Shown one piece after another: positions 1-6,077 of a stretch of DNA of 15,280 nt. Below the pieces are notes generated by a model, which had not been told where the DNA came from, searched no databases, and was given only the letters and a program-made list of their open reading frames with translations. The translations under genes and the position numbers were made by a program. The DNA comes from WLND01 sp040398845. Lineage in GTDB: Bacteria > Actinomycetota > Actinomycetes > S36-B12. The stretch spans positions 1 to 15,280 of the forward strand of contig JBBATH010000026.1 of the NCBI GenBank assembly GCA_040398845.1. The letters are read 5' to 3'. Each line of letters begins with the position of its first letter. The stretch's first letter is position 1.

Positions 1-727
1 CAATCCAGGTTGGCATCTCGCCAACACCCATGTGCGGCGCATCGAAGTAGATCGCATCGCGGCGCACCGGAATAATCGACGCCTCGGCGTCGGCACCAAC
101 CAGCTGCGGAAAGAGTTCTGGGAGCCACGGCCCCGCCGCCCAGACTGTTGCACCGGCGGCGATTGGGTTGCCACCCGCGTCGAGCGCGCTGCCATCGGCG
201 GCAGGCGTCGCGCGACCGCGCGTAATCACGCCACCCTCGCGCTCGAACATGCGCGCCGCTGCCCGAACGCCGTTGCCGGCGCGCAAAAAGCCGGCCGTCG
301 GCTCATAGAGCACCGATGTCAGGCCGTCAGTACCGACTGATGGCCAGCGGCGCAGCGCCTCTTCTGGGGTGATGCGTTCGCACGGCACCCCCGCCTCGCG
401 CATGCGCTGCTCCGAGTGCGCCTCCCAGACGCCATCGCCCGAAACGAACCAGGCAACACCACTCTCCACAAAGATCTGCTCGCCGGCCTGCTCGCCCAGC
501 TCTTTCCAGGCAACCAGTGTGCGCTGCGTCCAGCCCATCAGCAGCGCGTCCTCTCCATGGGAGTGGCGAATGATGCGGCTGTAATCACCGGAGGTGGTTT
601 TGGCGCCGCCAGGTTCGCGCTCTTCAATCAGCTGAACGGTGGCGCCGAGGCGTCGTGCGTGCAGTGCCGTCCACGTGCCCCAGACACCGCCGCCAACCAC
701 CAGCAGGTCGGGTGCGCCGCCCGCCAT
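1..727 (-). CDS. FAD-dependent oxidoreductase, sarcosine oxidase/DAO family (partial, 3' end off the window)
   Basis: Reading from ATG at 727 the frame stays open to the left edge (242 codons), so the C-terminus is missing. The N-terminus has a Rossmann FAD-binding motif GGGVWG (residues 12-17), and the strand that follows ends in acidic Glu35-Glu36. The stretch SGDYSRIIRHSHGED (46-60) resembles the GSSHGDTRIIRHAYGEG segment of monomeric sarcosine oxidases and N-methyltryptophan oxidase. Such enzymes oxidise the C-N bond of secondary or primary amines in the cytoplasm and release H2O2. The start lies 2 nt after the stop codon of the ABC ATPase, so it is the last visible gene of the amino-acid transport operon and probably acts on the imported compound. 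The cysteine that binds FAD covalently in MSOX would lie in the missing part. The family call is firm; the substrate is unknown. Confidence 0.85.
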   Translation of the reverse strand, partial: MAGGAPDLLVVGGGVWGTWTALHARRLGATVQLIEEREPGGAKTTSGDYSRIIRHSHGEDALLMGWTQRTLVAWKELGEQAGEQIFVESGVAWFVSGDGVWEAHSEQRMREAGVPCERITPEEALRRWPSVGTDGLTSVLYEPTAGFLRAGNGVRAAARMFEREGGVITRGRATPAADGSALDAGGNPIAAGATVWAAGPWLPELFPQLVGADAEASIIPVRRDAIYFDAPHMGVGEMPTWI

Positions 728-729
728 GG

Positions 730-1593
730 CTACTTCTTTGCGCCGAGGGTGCGGAAGCGCGAGAGGAACTCCTTGGTGCGTGGGTCCTTCGGCGCGTCGA
801 TCACCTGCTCTGGTGGCCCGACCTCGGCGAATTCGCCCTGATCCATGTAGTAGACGCGATCGGCCGCCTCATGCGCGAAGTCCATCTCGTGGGTGACCAC
901 GATCATCGTGCGACCCTCGTGCGCCAGGTCCGCCATCACCTTGAGAACCTCACCCACCAACGTTGGGTCGAGCGCTGAAGTTGGCTCGTCGAACAGCAGC
1001 ACCTTCGGCTGCATCGTGAGCGCGCGCGCAATCGCGACGCGCTGGCGCTGGCCGCCGGAGAGTCGCGATGGATACTCGTCGCGCTTCTCGAGCAGACCGA
1101 CCTTGGCGAGGTACTTCTCGGCAATCGCCTCGGCCTCTTTGCGGTCCATCCCCTTCACGTGAATCGGAGCCTCCACGCAGTTCTCAATCACGCTCAAGTG
1201 TGGGAAGAGGTTGAACTCCTGGAAGACCATGCCGGCGCGCATGCGCACCTCACGAATGCGCTCCTGTCGCTCGCTCCCCTCTGTGTGGAATGGGTCGGCG
1301 CCAACGATCACGCCATCAATCTCGACGGTGCCGTCCGTCGGATCTTCGAGGAAGTTTAAGCTTCGCAGGAAGGTGCTCTTTCCGGAACCAGATCGGCCCA
1401 GGATGCAGACGGTCTCGCCCGGCCACACCGTGATCGATGCGCCGCGGAGCACATGGTTCTCGCCGAACCACTTGGTGATGTTGGTCGCCTTCAGCACCGG
1501 CTCGGCGCCTGCCTTTACGAGCACGCCTGGCTTCTCAGCAGGATGTACAGGATGTGTTGCTGGCGTGGACGATAGCTGCTTCATGTCGCTCAT
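730..1593 (-). CDS. Polar amino-acid ABC transporter ATP-binding protein
   Basis: Cytoplasmic ATPase that drives amino-acid uptake with the permease and binding protein encoded just upstream. It is 287 residues long. All nucleotide-binding motifs are intact: Walker A GRSGSGKST (66-74), Q-loop Gln125 in VFQEFNLFPH, signature LSGGQ (178-182), Walker B LLFDEPTSALDP (199-210) and H-loop His235. The LFPH segment after the Q-loop and the segment after Walker B are typical of the GlnQ/HisP/ArtP (PAAT) group. The first 33 or so residues are a Pro-rich extension before the usual start of this family, so a later start is possible. The annotated ATG overlaps the permease stop as ATGA (4 nt), with AAGGG just upstream, which supports translational coupling. 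Family confidence is high; the transported amino acid cannot be read from this subunit. Confidence 0.95.
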   Translation of the reverse strand: MSDMKQLSSTPATHPVHPAEKPGVLVKAGAEPVLKATNITKWFGENHVLRGASITVWPGETVCILGRSGSGKSTFLRSLNFLEDPTDGTVEIDGVIVGADPFHTEGSERQERIREVRMRAGMVFQEFNLFPHLSVIENCVEAPIHVKGMDRKEAEAIAEKYLAKVGLLEKRDEYPSRLSGGQRQRVAIARALTMQPKVLLFDEPTSALDPTLVGEVLKVMADLAHEGRTMIVVTHEMDFAHEAADRVYYMDQGEFAEVGPPEQVIDAPKDPRTKEFLSRFRTLGAKK

Positions 1594-2402
1594 CCCTTCG
1601 TCGCCTTGTTGCGGTCGCCCGCGGAGAGTCGTGCCTCAATACGGTTCTGAACGGCGGTAAAGACGATCGTAAGGACCCAATAAACAACGCCAGCGATCAT
1701 GAAGGTCTGCAGCGTCTTGAACTCCTTGGCTCCCACATTGCGGGCACGCCAGAGGATCTCCTGGAGGCCGACCGTTGAGGCGAGCGCGGAGTCCTTCAAC
1801 ATGGCGACGAAGTCGTTGCCGATGGCGGGGACGATGATGCGGAACGCCTGTGGGGCAACGATGCGCAAGAAGGCTGTACGCGGCGCCATGCCGAGAGCGG
1901 CAGCTGCCTCACGTTGTCCGAGGGGCACGGCCTGGATGCCAGCGCGGAAGATCTCCGTCATGTAGGCGCCGTAGTTCATGGCAAGGGCGGCGATTGCGCA
2001 GAGGATTGGATCAAGCACGATCCCCACCTGCGGAAGTGCCAGGTACCAGAAGAGCAGCTGCAGGATCAGCGGGGTCCCGCGGAAGAAGCTCACGTAGAAC
2101 GAAGCCATGCCACTGAGGAGTGGGCTCCGTGAGAGGCGGCCTAGCGCGCCGATGATTGCGAGCAGTGTGGCGAAGCAGATTGAGACTGCCGAGACGAGAA
2201 GGGTCAGCCAGACGCCCTGCAGGATGAATGGGGCTGCGGTCTGGATGAACGAGATCTCGACATTGAGCGAGACACCGATAAAGGCGATGAGGAGGAGCAC
2301 GATCCCACCCCAGACGATTCGGAAGCGGTTCTGCCAACCGCGCGAGCGTCGCTGCTCATCGGCGGCAACGGACTGCGCGAGCGCCTGAGCCTCTTCGTGC
2401 AT
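1590..2402 (-). CDS. Polar amino-acid ABC transporter permease (HisM family)
   Basis: Integral membrane subunit of 270 residues. A hydrophilic N-terminal tail (1-28) is followed by a first membrane helix (about 30-48), and further helices cover the core. The segment SFFRGTPLILQLLFWYLALP and the EAA coupling loop GQREAAAALGMAPRTAFLRI are characteristic of HisM/GlnP-type permeases; the loop docks onto the ATPase. Only one permease gene is present, so a homodimeric pore is likely. The ATG at 2402 has a purine-rich GGGAGGGG sequence upstream. The stop overlaps the ATPase start by 4 nt. Between this gene and the binding-protein gene upstream is a 14-bp hairpin that probably sets a lower expression level for the membrane and ATPase subunits. 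Confidence 0.94.
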   Translation of the reverse strand: MHEEAQALAQSVAADEQRRSRGWQNRFRIVWGGIVLLLIAFIGVSLNVEISFIQTAAPFILQGVWLTLLVSAVSICFATLLAIIGALGRLSRSPLLSGMASFYVSFFRGTPLILQLLFWYLALPQVGIVLDPILCAIAALAMNYGAYMTEIFRAGIQAVPLGQREAAAALGMAPRTAFLRIVAPQAFRIIVPAIGNDFVAMLKDSALASTVGLQEILWRARNVGAKEFKTLQTFMIAGVVYWVLTIVFTAVQNRIEARLSAGDRNKATKG

Positions 2403-2436
2403 GTCCCCTCCCTCTCCCTATCTTTTGGTGAAGCGC

Positions 2437-2468
2437 TGAGGAGCCCTGGGTCTCCCCAGGGCTCCTCA
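2437..2468 (-). promoter_or_regulatory. Intercistronic hairpin between binding-protein and permease genes
   Basis: A perfect 14-bp stem is formed by TGAGGAGCCCTGGG (2437-2450) and its complement (2455-2468), closed by a 4-nt loop. No T-run follows on either strand, so it is unlikely to be a full intrinsic terminator. Strong stem-loops at this place in binding-protein transporter operons (for example after malE) stabilise the upstream mRNA or partly block read-through, giving excess binding protein. That role is inferred here. Confidence 0.7.
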
Positions 2469-2497
2469 ATCGCAAACGGCTCTTCAGCCGGTACGCA

Positions 2498-3409
2498 TTA
2501 TGGCTTGCTGACGTCGCGGCTCAAGTTGCTCATCGCATACTTGGTGAGCGTGCCATCAGCGTGCATCGCGGCAATAATCTCGTTGATCGCGACGATCGCC
2601 GATGCAGTGTCAGGGCCCGACTTGTCGAGAGCGAACGAGATTCGGCCAGCGAAGTTTGCCTCTTCGTTCAAGAAGCGGATCTTCCCGTCTGACTCGGCAA
2701 TTGCAGCCTCGATGAACTCACGGCTCTGTGCCATGGCGTCCCAGTCATCGGTGCGGCCCGCAAGGTACGCCTCGATGCAGTTGTAGTCGGTTGTATAGGT
2801 CTTGAGAATGGCACCCGCTGGCGGCGCATTGAACACATCGACCACGGTGCTGCCGGCGAATCCGGTCTCAATCCACGTGGCGTGTGTGGTGCTCTCACCA
2901 GCGCAGATTGTCTTACCTGCAAGGTCGGCGACCGTGGTGTACGTCGAGTCGGTGGCAACCAACAGGTAGCCAGCCTCATAGAAGTACGGCTCAAGGAAGT
3001 CGACCACCTCGGCACGAGCCTCGGTCTGGGTCATGGAGCCGATGGAGATATCCCATCGACCGCCCCAGCTACCCGCGGTGACTGCGGCCCAGTCAGGCGT
3101 TACCCACTCAACGGTGACGCCGAGGCGCTTGGCCGTCTCACGAGCGGAGTCTGAGTCGAAGCCAACATACTCGCCGGCTGCATTCAGCGCGGAATATGGT
3201 GGATAGGCTGGGTCGGTTGCGATCTTGATCACGCCAGCGGCGCAGATCTTCCCGAGCAGCGTGGTGGCTGGCTCGCCAGCGGCGATCGCCTGCTCACAGA
3301 CAGTGCCTGTTGCGGTACTTGCGCTTGGGCTCGCAGCTGAGCCACCACAGGCTCCGACCACGATGGCGGCACCTGCAAGGAGCGCCAGGAGTGTCGACTT
3401 GATCTTCAT
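2498..3409 (-). CDS. Amino-acid ABC transporter substrate-binding lipoprotein (SBP_bac_3)
   Basis: Extracytoplasmic ligand-binding lipoprotein of 303 residues and first gene of the transport operon. It starts with a lysine-rich n-region, a hydrophobic core and a lipobox VGAC with the lipidated cysteine at residue 21, followed by a Ser/Ala-rich tether. The mature part has the usual start of family-3 binding proteins: DPAYPPYSALNAAGEYVGFD, then ARETAKRLGVTVEWV and WDISIGSMTQTEARAEVVDF. The length fits the family. The ATG at 3409 has GTGAGG about 10 nt upstream as a possible ribosome binding site. The genes downstream supply permease, ATPase and an amine oxidase, so the ligand may be an amino acid or N-methylated amino acid; this is inferred from context only. 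Confidence 0.93.
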   Translation of the reverse strand: MKIKSTLLALLAGAAIVVGACGGSAASPSASTATGTVCEQAIAAGEPATTLLGKICAAGVIKIATDPAYPPYSALNAAGEYVGFDSDSARETAKRLGVTVEWVTPDWAAVTAGSWGGRWDISIGSMTQTEARAEVVDFLEPYFYEAGYLLVATDSTYTTVADLAGKTICAGESTTHATWIETGFAGSTVVDVFNAPPAGAILKTYTTDYNCIEAYLAGRTDDWDAMAQSREFIEAAIAESDGKIRFLNEEANFAGRISFALDKSGPDTASAIVAINEIIAAMHADGTLTKYAMSNLSRDVSKP

Positions 3410-3508
3410 CTCGTCAATACCTCACATAATCCGGCGGGGCAGGCCCAGCGGGCCACCTCAGCGCCTTGGGGGCGATGATCCCACTCTGGCCAGCCTGCTG
3501 CCAAGGGG

Positions 3509-3541
3509 TTGCGCGGGCTGCGCAGGCCGTAGGATGCCCCT
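3509..3541 (+). promoter_or_regulatory. Probable leaderless promoter of the phosphotriesterase-like gene, with inverted repeat
   Basis: TAGGAT (3530-3535) stands exactly 6 nt before ATG 3542, so transcription would start at or next to the A of the start codon. There is no Shine-Dalgarno sequence in between. A weak TTG-containing -35 (TTGCGC, 3509-3514) is 15 nt upstream. A short inverted repeat TGCGC-N5-GCGCA (3510-3524) occupies the spacer and could be an operator. The box is seen; its activity is inferred. Confidence 0.45.
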
Positions 3542-4495
3542 ATGAGCAACCGCGCCGCCCCCGGCCAGGTCCAAACCGTCCTCGGCCCCGTAGCGCCTGG
3601 CGACCTCGGATTCACCCTCCCCCACGAGCACACCAAGTGCAGCCTCTGGTGGATCGAGAGCCGCTGGGACTACTGGGAGCTGATCGGCGACGAGCCACGG
3701 ATCAACGAGGAGCTGGCCGCCTATAAGGCCCTCGGCGGCGGCACCCTGGTCGATGTGACCCCGATTGGCATCGGCCGAGACCTGGCGCGGCTGGCCCGCC
3801 TCTCACAGGCGACCGGGCTGCACATCGTGGCCGGTGCCGGCTGGTACCGCCAGGCCTACTACCCCGCCGAGGCGCGCATCGATCGCCGCTCCATCGACGA
3901 TCTCGCCGACGAGATCGTGCAGGAGTTTGTCGACGGCCCAGTGCGCCCAGGCATCATCGGCGAGATCGGCACCGACAAGCCGTGGGTCACCGCGCAAGAG
4001 GAGCGCGTCTTCCGCGCCGCCGCCCGCGCCGCCCTGCGCACTGGTGCCTCGGTCACCACCCATGCGGTGCAGAGCGATGTTGGCCTCGCGCAACTCGCCA
4101 TTCTCGAAGACGAGGGGCTCGACCCGGCGCGCATCGTGATCGGCCACTGCGACTCGCATCCGCGCATCGAACATTGGCGCGAGATCGTACGACGCGGCGC
4201 ACATGTTGAGGCTGACTTCTTAGGGATGAGCTTTACGCCGCTTGAGCGCGCTGGTGAGCCGAAGGTCGTGGAGTTGATCGGCACGCTCTTGAACGAAGGA
4301 TTTGAGAAGCAGATTCTGCTGAGCCAAGATGTTTGCCACGACTCGCAGCTCGCCTCGTACGGCGGCAACGGCTACACCTATCTGCAGAAAACTTTCCTGC
4401 CGCGGCTGGCTGCTGCGGGCGTGAACGCGGCAACGATCAAGACGATCACCGTCGAGAATCCGGCGCGACTCTTAACGCTGCGTAAGCCCGCCTAG
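3542..4495 (+). CDS. Phosphotriesterase-family metal-dependent hydrolase (PHP/lactonase-like)
   Basis: Cytoplasmic TIM-barrel amidohydrolase of 317 residues, a typical length. Metal ligands are visible in order: HEH (His28 and His30), the bridging residue in GIIGEIGTDK, His174 in THAV, His202 in GHCDSH, and Asp263 in LSQDVC. The bridging residue is Glu141, in GEIG, not the carboxylated lysine of true phosphotriesterase. This is the arrangement of the E. coli PHP group, and it argues against organophosphate activity. The real substrate could be a lactone, phosphoester or other carbonyl compound. The gene is divergent from the amino-acid transport operon and convergent with the exporter gene, whose stop codon it overlaps. 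The ATG follows a TANNNT box by 6 nt, which suggests leaderless translation. Confidence 0.9.
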   Translation: MSNRAAPGQVQTVLGPVAPGDLGFTLPHEHTKCSLWWIESRWDYWELIGDEPRINEELAAYKALGGGTLVDVTPIGIGRDLARLARLSQATGLHIVAGAGWYRQAYYPAEARIDRRSIDDLADEIVQEFVDGPVRPGIIGEIGTDKPWVTAQEERVFRAAARAALRTGASVTTHAVQSDVGLAQLAILEDEGLDPARIVIGHCDSHPRIEHWREIVRRGAHVEADFLGMSFTPLERAGEPKVVELIGTLLNEGFEKQILLSQDVCHDSQLASYGGNGYTYLQKTFLPRLAAAGVNAATIKTITVENPARLLTLRKPA

Positions 4496-5388
4496 CGGCG
4501 CGCCGCGACCAGCACCCCCGCAAAGAGGATCAGCGCGCCGAGCAGTTGCCCGGGTGCTGGGATCTCGCCGAAGATCAGCGCCCCCGCAACCACGGTCATC
4601 AGCGGCTGCACAAAGAGGAGCACCGAGCCGACGACACTCGGAAGATGCGGAATCGAGGCATTGATCAGCGGGTAGCCGAGCACCTGCGACATGAGGGCGA
4701 GGAGCACGAGGTAGCCGATCCCTGGCCAGAGGTCGGGTGGGAGGAGCGTTCCACCAGCCGCGGCGATGATCCCCGAAACGAGGATCATGCCGATCGCTGC
4801 GTCACGCAGCATGCCGAATGGCCCTACGGCGCTCGAGCCCGAGGAGATGCGGCGCGTGATCACCAGGTAGAGGCCGTAGAAGCTCGCCGCGCCGAGCCCC
4901 CAGAGCACGCCGAGTGCTGGATCGCTGCCGGCCGACACGTTGAGTGCTCCGGCAAACGGATCCACCACCTGGGCCAGCAGAAGCAGTCCGAGGAAGGCGA
5001 AGGGAATCGCCGCGACGGCACGGCCTGGCGTGCGCTCCCCCATCAGTGCGGCATATAGGCCAACGATGAAGACCTGCGCGTTCGGCACCACGGTCGCCAG
5101 GCCCACGCCAAGCAACGGAATAGAGATGTGGAAGCACTGCAGGTCGAGGGCGAAGAGTGCGCCAGCGCCGACGGCGAGGAGCCGATCGCGGCGCGTTGCC
5201 GAATGTCCTTCGCGCCGGGCAATGAACCAGAGGAACGGAAGGGAGACGGCACCGCGGAAGAGCGTCACCACGGCAGGTGAGCCACCAGAGAGCTTGGCCA
5301 GCGTTGAGGATTGTGAGATCGCCAGAGCGCCGAGCGCGGCTCCGAGCCGCGGATGTCGAGTGGCGAATCCGAGTGGTGCTGATGGCAT
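4492..5388 (-). CDS. EamA/DMT-superfamily membrane transporter
   Basis: Integral membrane protein of about 298 residues with ten hydrophobic segments in two homologous EamA halves. An example from the first half is VVTLFRGAVSLPFLWFIAR; from the second, LPSVVGSVLLFVQPLMTVVA followed by GALIFGEIPAPGQLLGALI, the usual helix 9-10 end of this family. Members export metabolites or amino acids, or import varied solutes; the substrate is not predictable. An upstream GTG at 5403 is possible in frame. The ATG at 5388 is preferred because TATCGT (5395-5400 on the plus-strand numbering) lies exactly 6 nt upstream, the same arrangement as at three other genes here. Its 3' end overlaps the phosphotriesterase-like gene by 4 nt: both stops share CTAG at 4492-4495. 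Confidence 0.88.
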   Translation of the reverse strand: MPSAPLGFATRHPRLGAALGALAISQSSTLAKLSGGSPAVVTLFRGAVSLPFLWFIARREGHSATRRDRLLAVGAGALFALDLQCFHISIPLLGVGLATVVPNAQVFIVGLYAALMGERTPGRAVAAIPFAFLGLLLLAQVVDPFAGALNVSAGSDPALGVLWGLGAASFYGLYLVITRRISSGSSAVGPFGMLRDAAIGMILVSGIIAAAGGTLLPPDLWPGIGYLVLLALMSQVLGYPLINASIPHLPSVVGSVLLFVQPLMTVVAGALIFGEIPAPGQLLGALILFAGVLVAARR

Positions 5389-5400
5389 TGCTGCACGATA
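5389..5400 (-). promoter_or_regulatory. Leaderless -10 box of the EamA gene
   Basis: On the minus strand TATCGT is followed by six bases (GCAGCA) and then ATG 5388. No ribosome binding site is present. This arrangement decides the start codon in favour of 5388 over the GTG at 5403. No convincing -35 element is seen. Confidence 0.45.
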
Positions 5401-5426
5401 CACGGCGCGATGCGTTAGGCGCAGAA

Positions 5427-5460
5427 TCGCCGCAGCTTACCCGCCAGTGAGCTGCGGCGA
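5427..5460 (-). terminator. Hairpin after the polyacidic-protein gene
   Basis: A perfect 11-bp inverted repeat (TCGCCGCAGCT, 5427-5437, and its complement, 5450-5460) with a 12-nt loop lies 26 nt after the stop codon of the polyacidic-protein gene and before the EamA promoter. Only a short ATTCT follows the stem on the minus strand, so it is a terminator without a good T-run. It probably marks the end of the flavin-redox operon. Confidence 0.55.
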
Positions 5461-5485
5461 CTCGTTGATATGGGGCGGCTAGCGA

Positions 5486-5953
5486 TTAGTCGTCGTCGCC
5501 GTCCTCGTCTTCATCTTCGTCCTCGTCCTCGTCCTCGTCCTCGTCTTCATCGTCGTCCTCGTCTTCATCGTCGTCCTCGTCCTCGTCCTCATCGTCATCC
5601 GAGCCGCCTGCTGGTGGTGGGATGACAATCGGGTCAGTGCCTGGCACTGGATCAACGGCCAGCACATCCGTTGGCGCTGGTGTGACATCAACGACAGGCG
5701 TTGGGTCCACTGGAACAACGGGTGACGGGTCAGCTACAACGGCAGCCTCAGTGCCACCGAGTGGCGGCAAGATGCCAGCCTGGCTTGCGAACGCTCCGCC
5801 GATCGAGAGGCCAAATCCGGCGGCCAGCACGAAGGCGACAATCGTTGAAGCTGGGCTGCGGCCATTAGAGACCGCCTGGGGTGCGTACTCGGGGCGCCAC
5901 GGCTCCACCGGAGCGAGTTCCTGGCCCTCGAATGAGCTCTTCTTCTTTGCCAT
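5486..5953 (-). CDS. Membrane-anchored protein with C-terminal polyacidic tail, function unknown
   Basis: I do not recognise this 155-residue protein as a member of a named family. It has a short N-terminal tail starting MAKKK (1-35), one hydrophobic segment (about 36-58) and a Pro/Val/Asp-rich linker with repeats such as PVDPTPVVDVTPAP. The end (119-155) contains 36 Asp/Glu residues and a single Gly. The lysines before the helix predict cytoplasm-in, tail-out topology. The ATG has a strong AAAGGAG 7 nt upstream. It is the last gene of the operon carrying the membrane flavocytochrome, FMN-binding protein and ApbE. A role as a divalent-cation or ferric-ion binding surface, or as a docking partner for a basic electron carrier, is speculation. 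The tail is encoded by a simple repeat and could vary in length. Confidence 0.8.
   Translation of the reverse strand: MAKKKSSFEGQELAPVEPWRPEYAPQAVSNGRSPASTIVAFVLAAGFGLSIGGAFASQAGILPPLGGTEAAVVADPSPVVPVDPTPVVDVTPAPTDVLAVDPVPGTDPIVIPPPAGGSDDDEDEDEDDDEDEDDDEDEDEDEDEDEDEDEDGDDD
5489..5599 (-). repeat. GAN-codon microsatellite encoding the Asp/Glu tail
   Basis: 111 nt of almost uninterrupted GAC/GAG/GAT/GAA codons (CGTCCT/CGTCTT/CATCGT units on the plus strand). Only one codon, GGC, breaks the pattern. Changes by 3 or 6 nt would alter tail length without a frameshift. Confidence 0.9.
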
Positions 5954-5966
5954 GAGATTGCTCCTT

Positions 5967-6065
5967 TCAATCGCCTCGGCTATCGCCTCGGTCGCCTATG
6001 GCCATGTTCGGTGCCTGGAGGTGCGGGCGTCCTGTGTCGGAGCACAGGAAGTCGTGAGAAGTCAC
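5967..6065 (-). CDS. Possible 32-residue small ORF between apbE and the polyacidic-protein gene
   Basis: A short frame starts with GTG at 6065 and ends in TGA at 5967-5969. AAGGAG, which overlaps the apbE stop codon (TAAGGAG), lies 8 nt before the GTG; an in-frame TTG is directly in front of it. The predicted peptide begins MTSHDFLCSDTG and ends MAIGDRGDSRGD, with no membrane segment and one Cys. The TGA runs into the AAAGGAG of the next gene (TGAAAGGAG), so translation could couple apbE, this ORF and the polyacidic-protein gene. No homologue is recognised. A perfect 7-bp hairpin (6030-6036 with 6043-6049) lies inside it. It may be a real microprotein, a leader peptide, or a chance ORF in a 124-nt spacer. 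Confidence 0.4.
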   Translation of the reverse strand: MTSHDFLCSDTGRPHLQAPNMAIGDRGDSRGD

Positions 6066-6077
6066 CAATAAATCTCC

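Noticed and set aside
416..841. 141-codon plus-strand frame at the left end
   Set aside because: Lies opposite the open FAD-oxidoreductase frame, which has the GGGVWG and RIIRH motifs and continues off the edge.
4546..5058. 170-codon plus-strand frame opposite the EamA gene
   Set aside because: Antisense to a well-supported membrane protein; charged low-complexity translation without domain or start signal.
5479..5718. 79-codon minus-strand frame rich in Thr-Arg-Met-Lys repeats
   Set aside because: Out-of-frame reading of the GAN-codon repeat inside the polyacidic-protein gene.
5970..6000. Short direct repeats of TCGCCTCGG as a CRISPR-like array
   Set aside because: Only two close copies, no spacer structure and no cas genes; they encode part of the small ORF or are local duplication.
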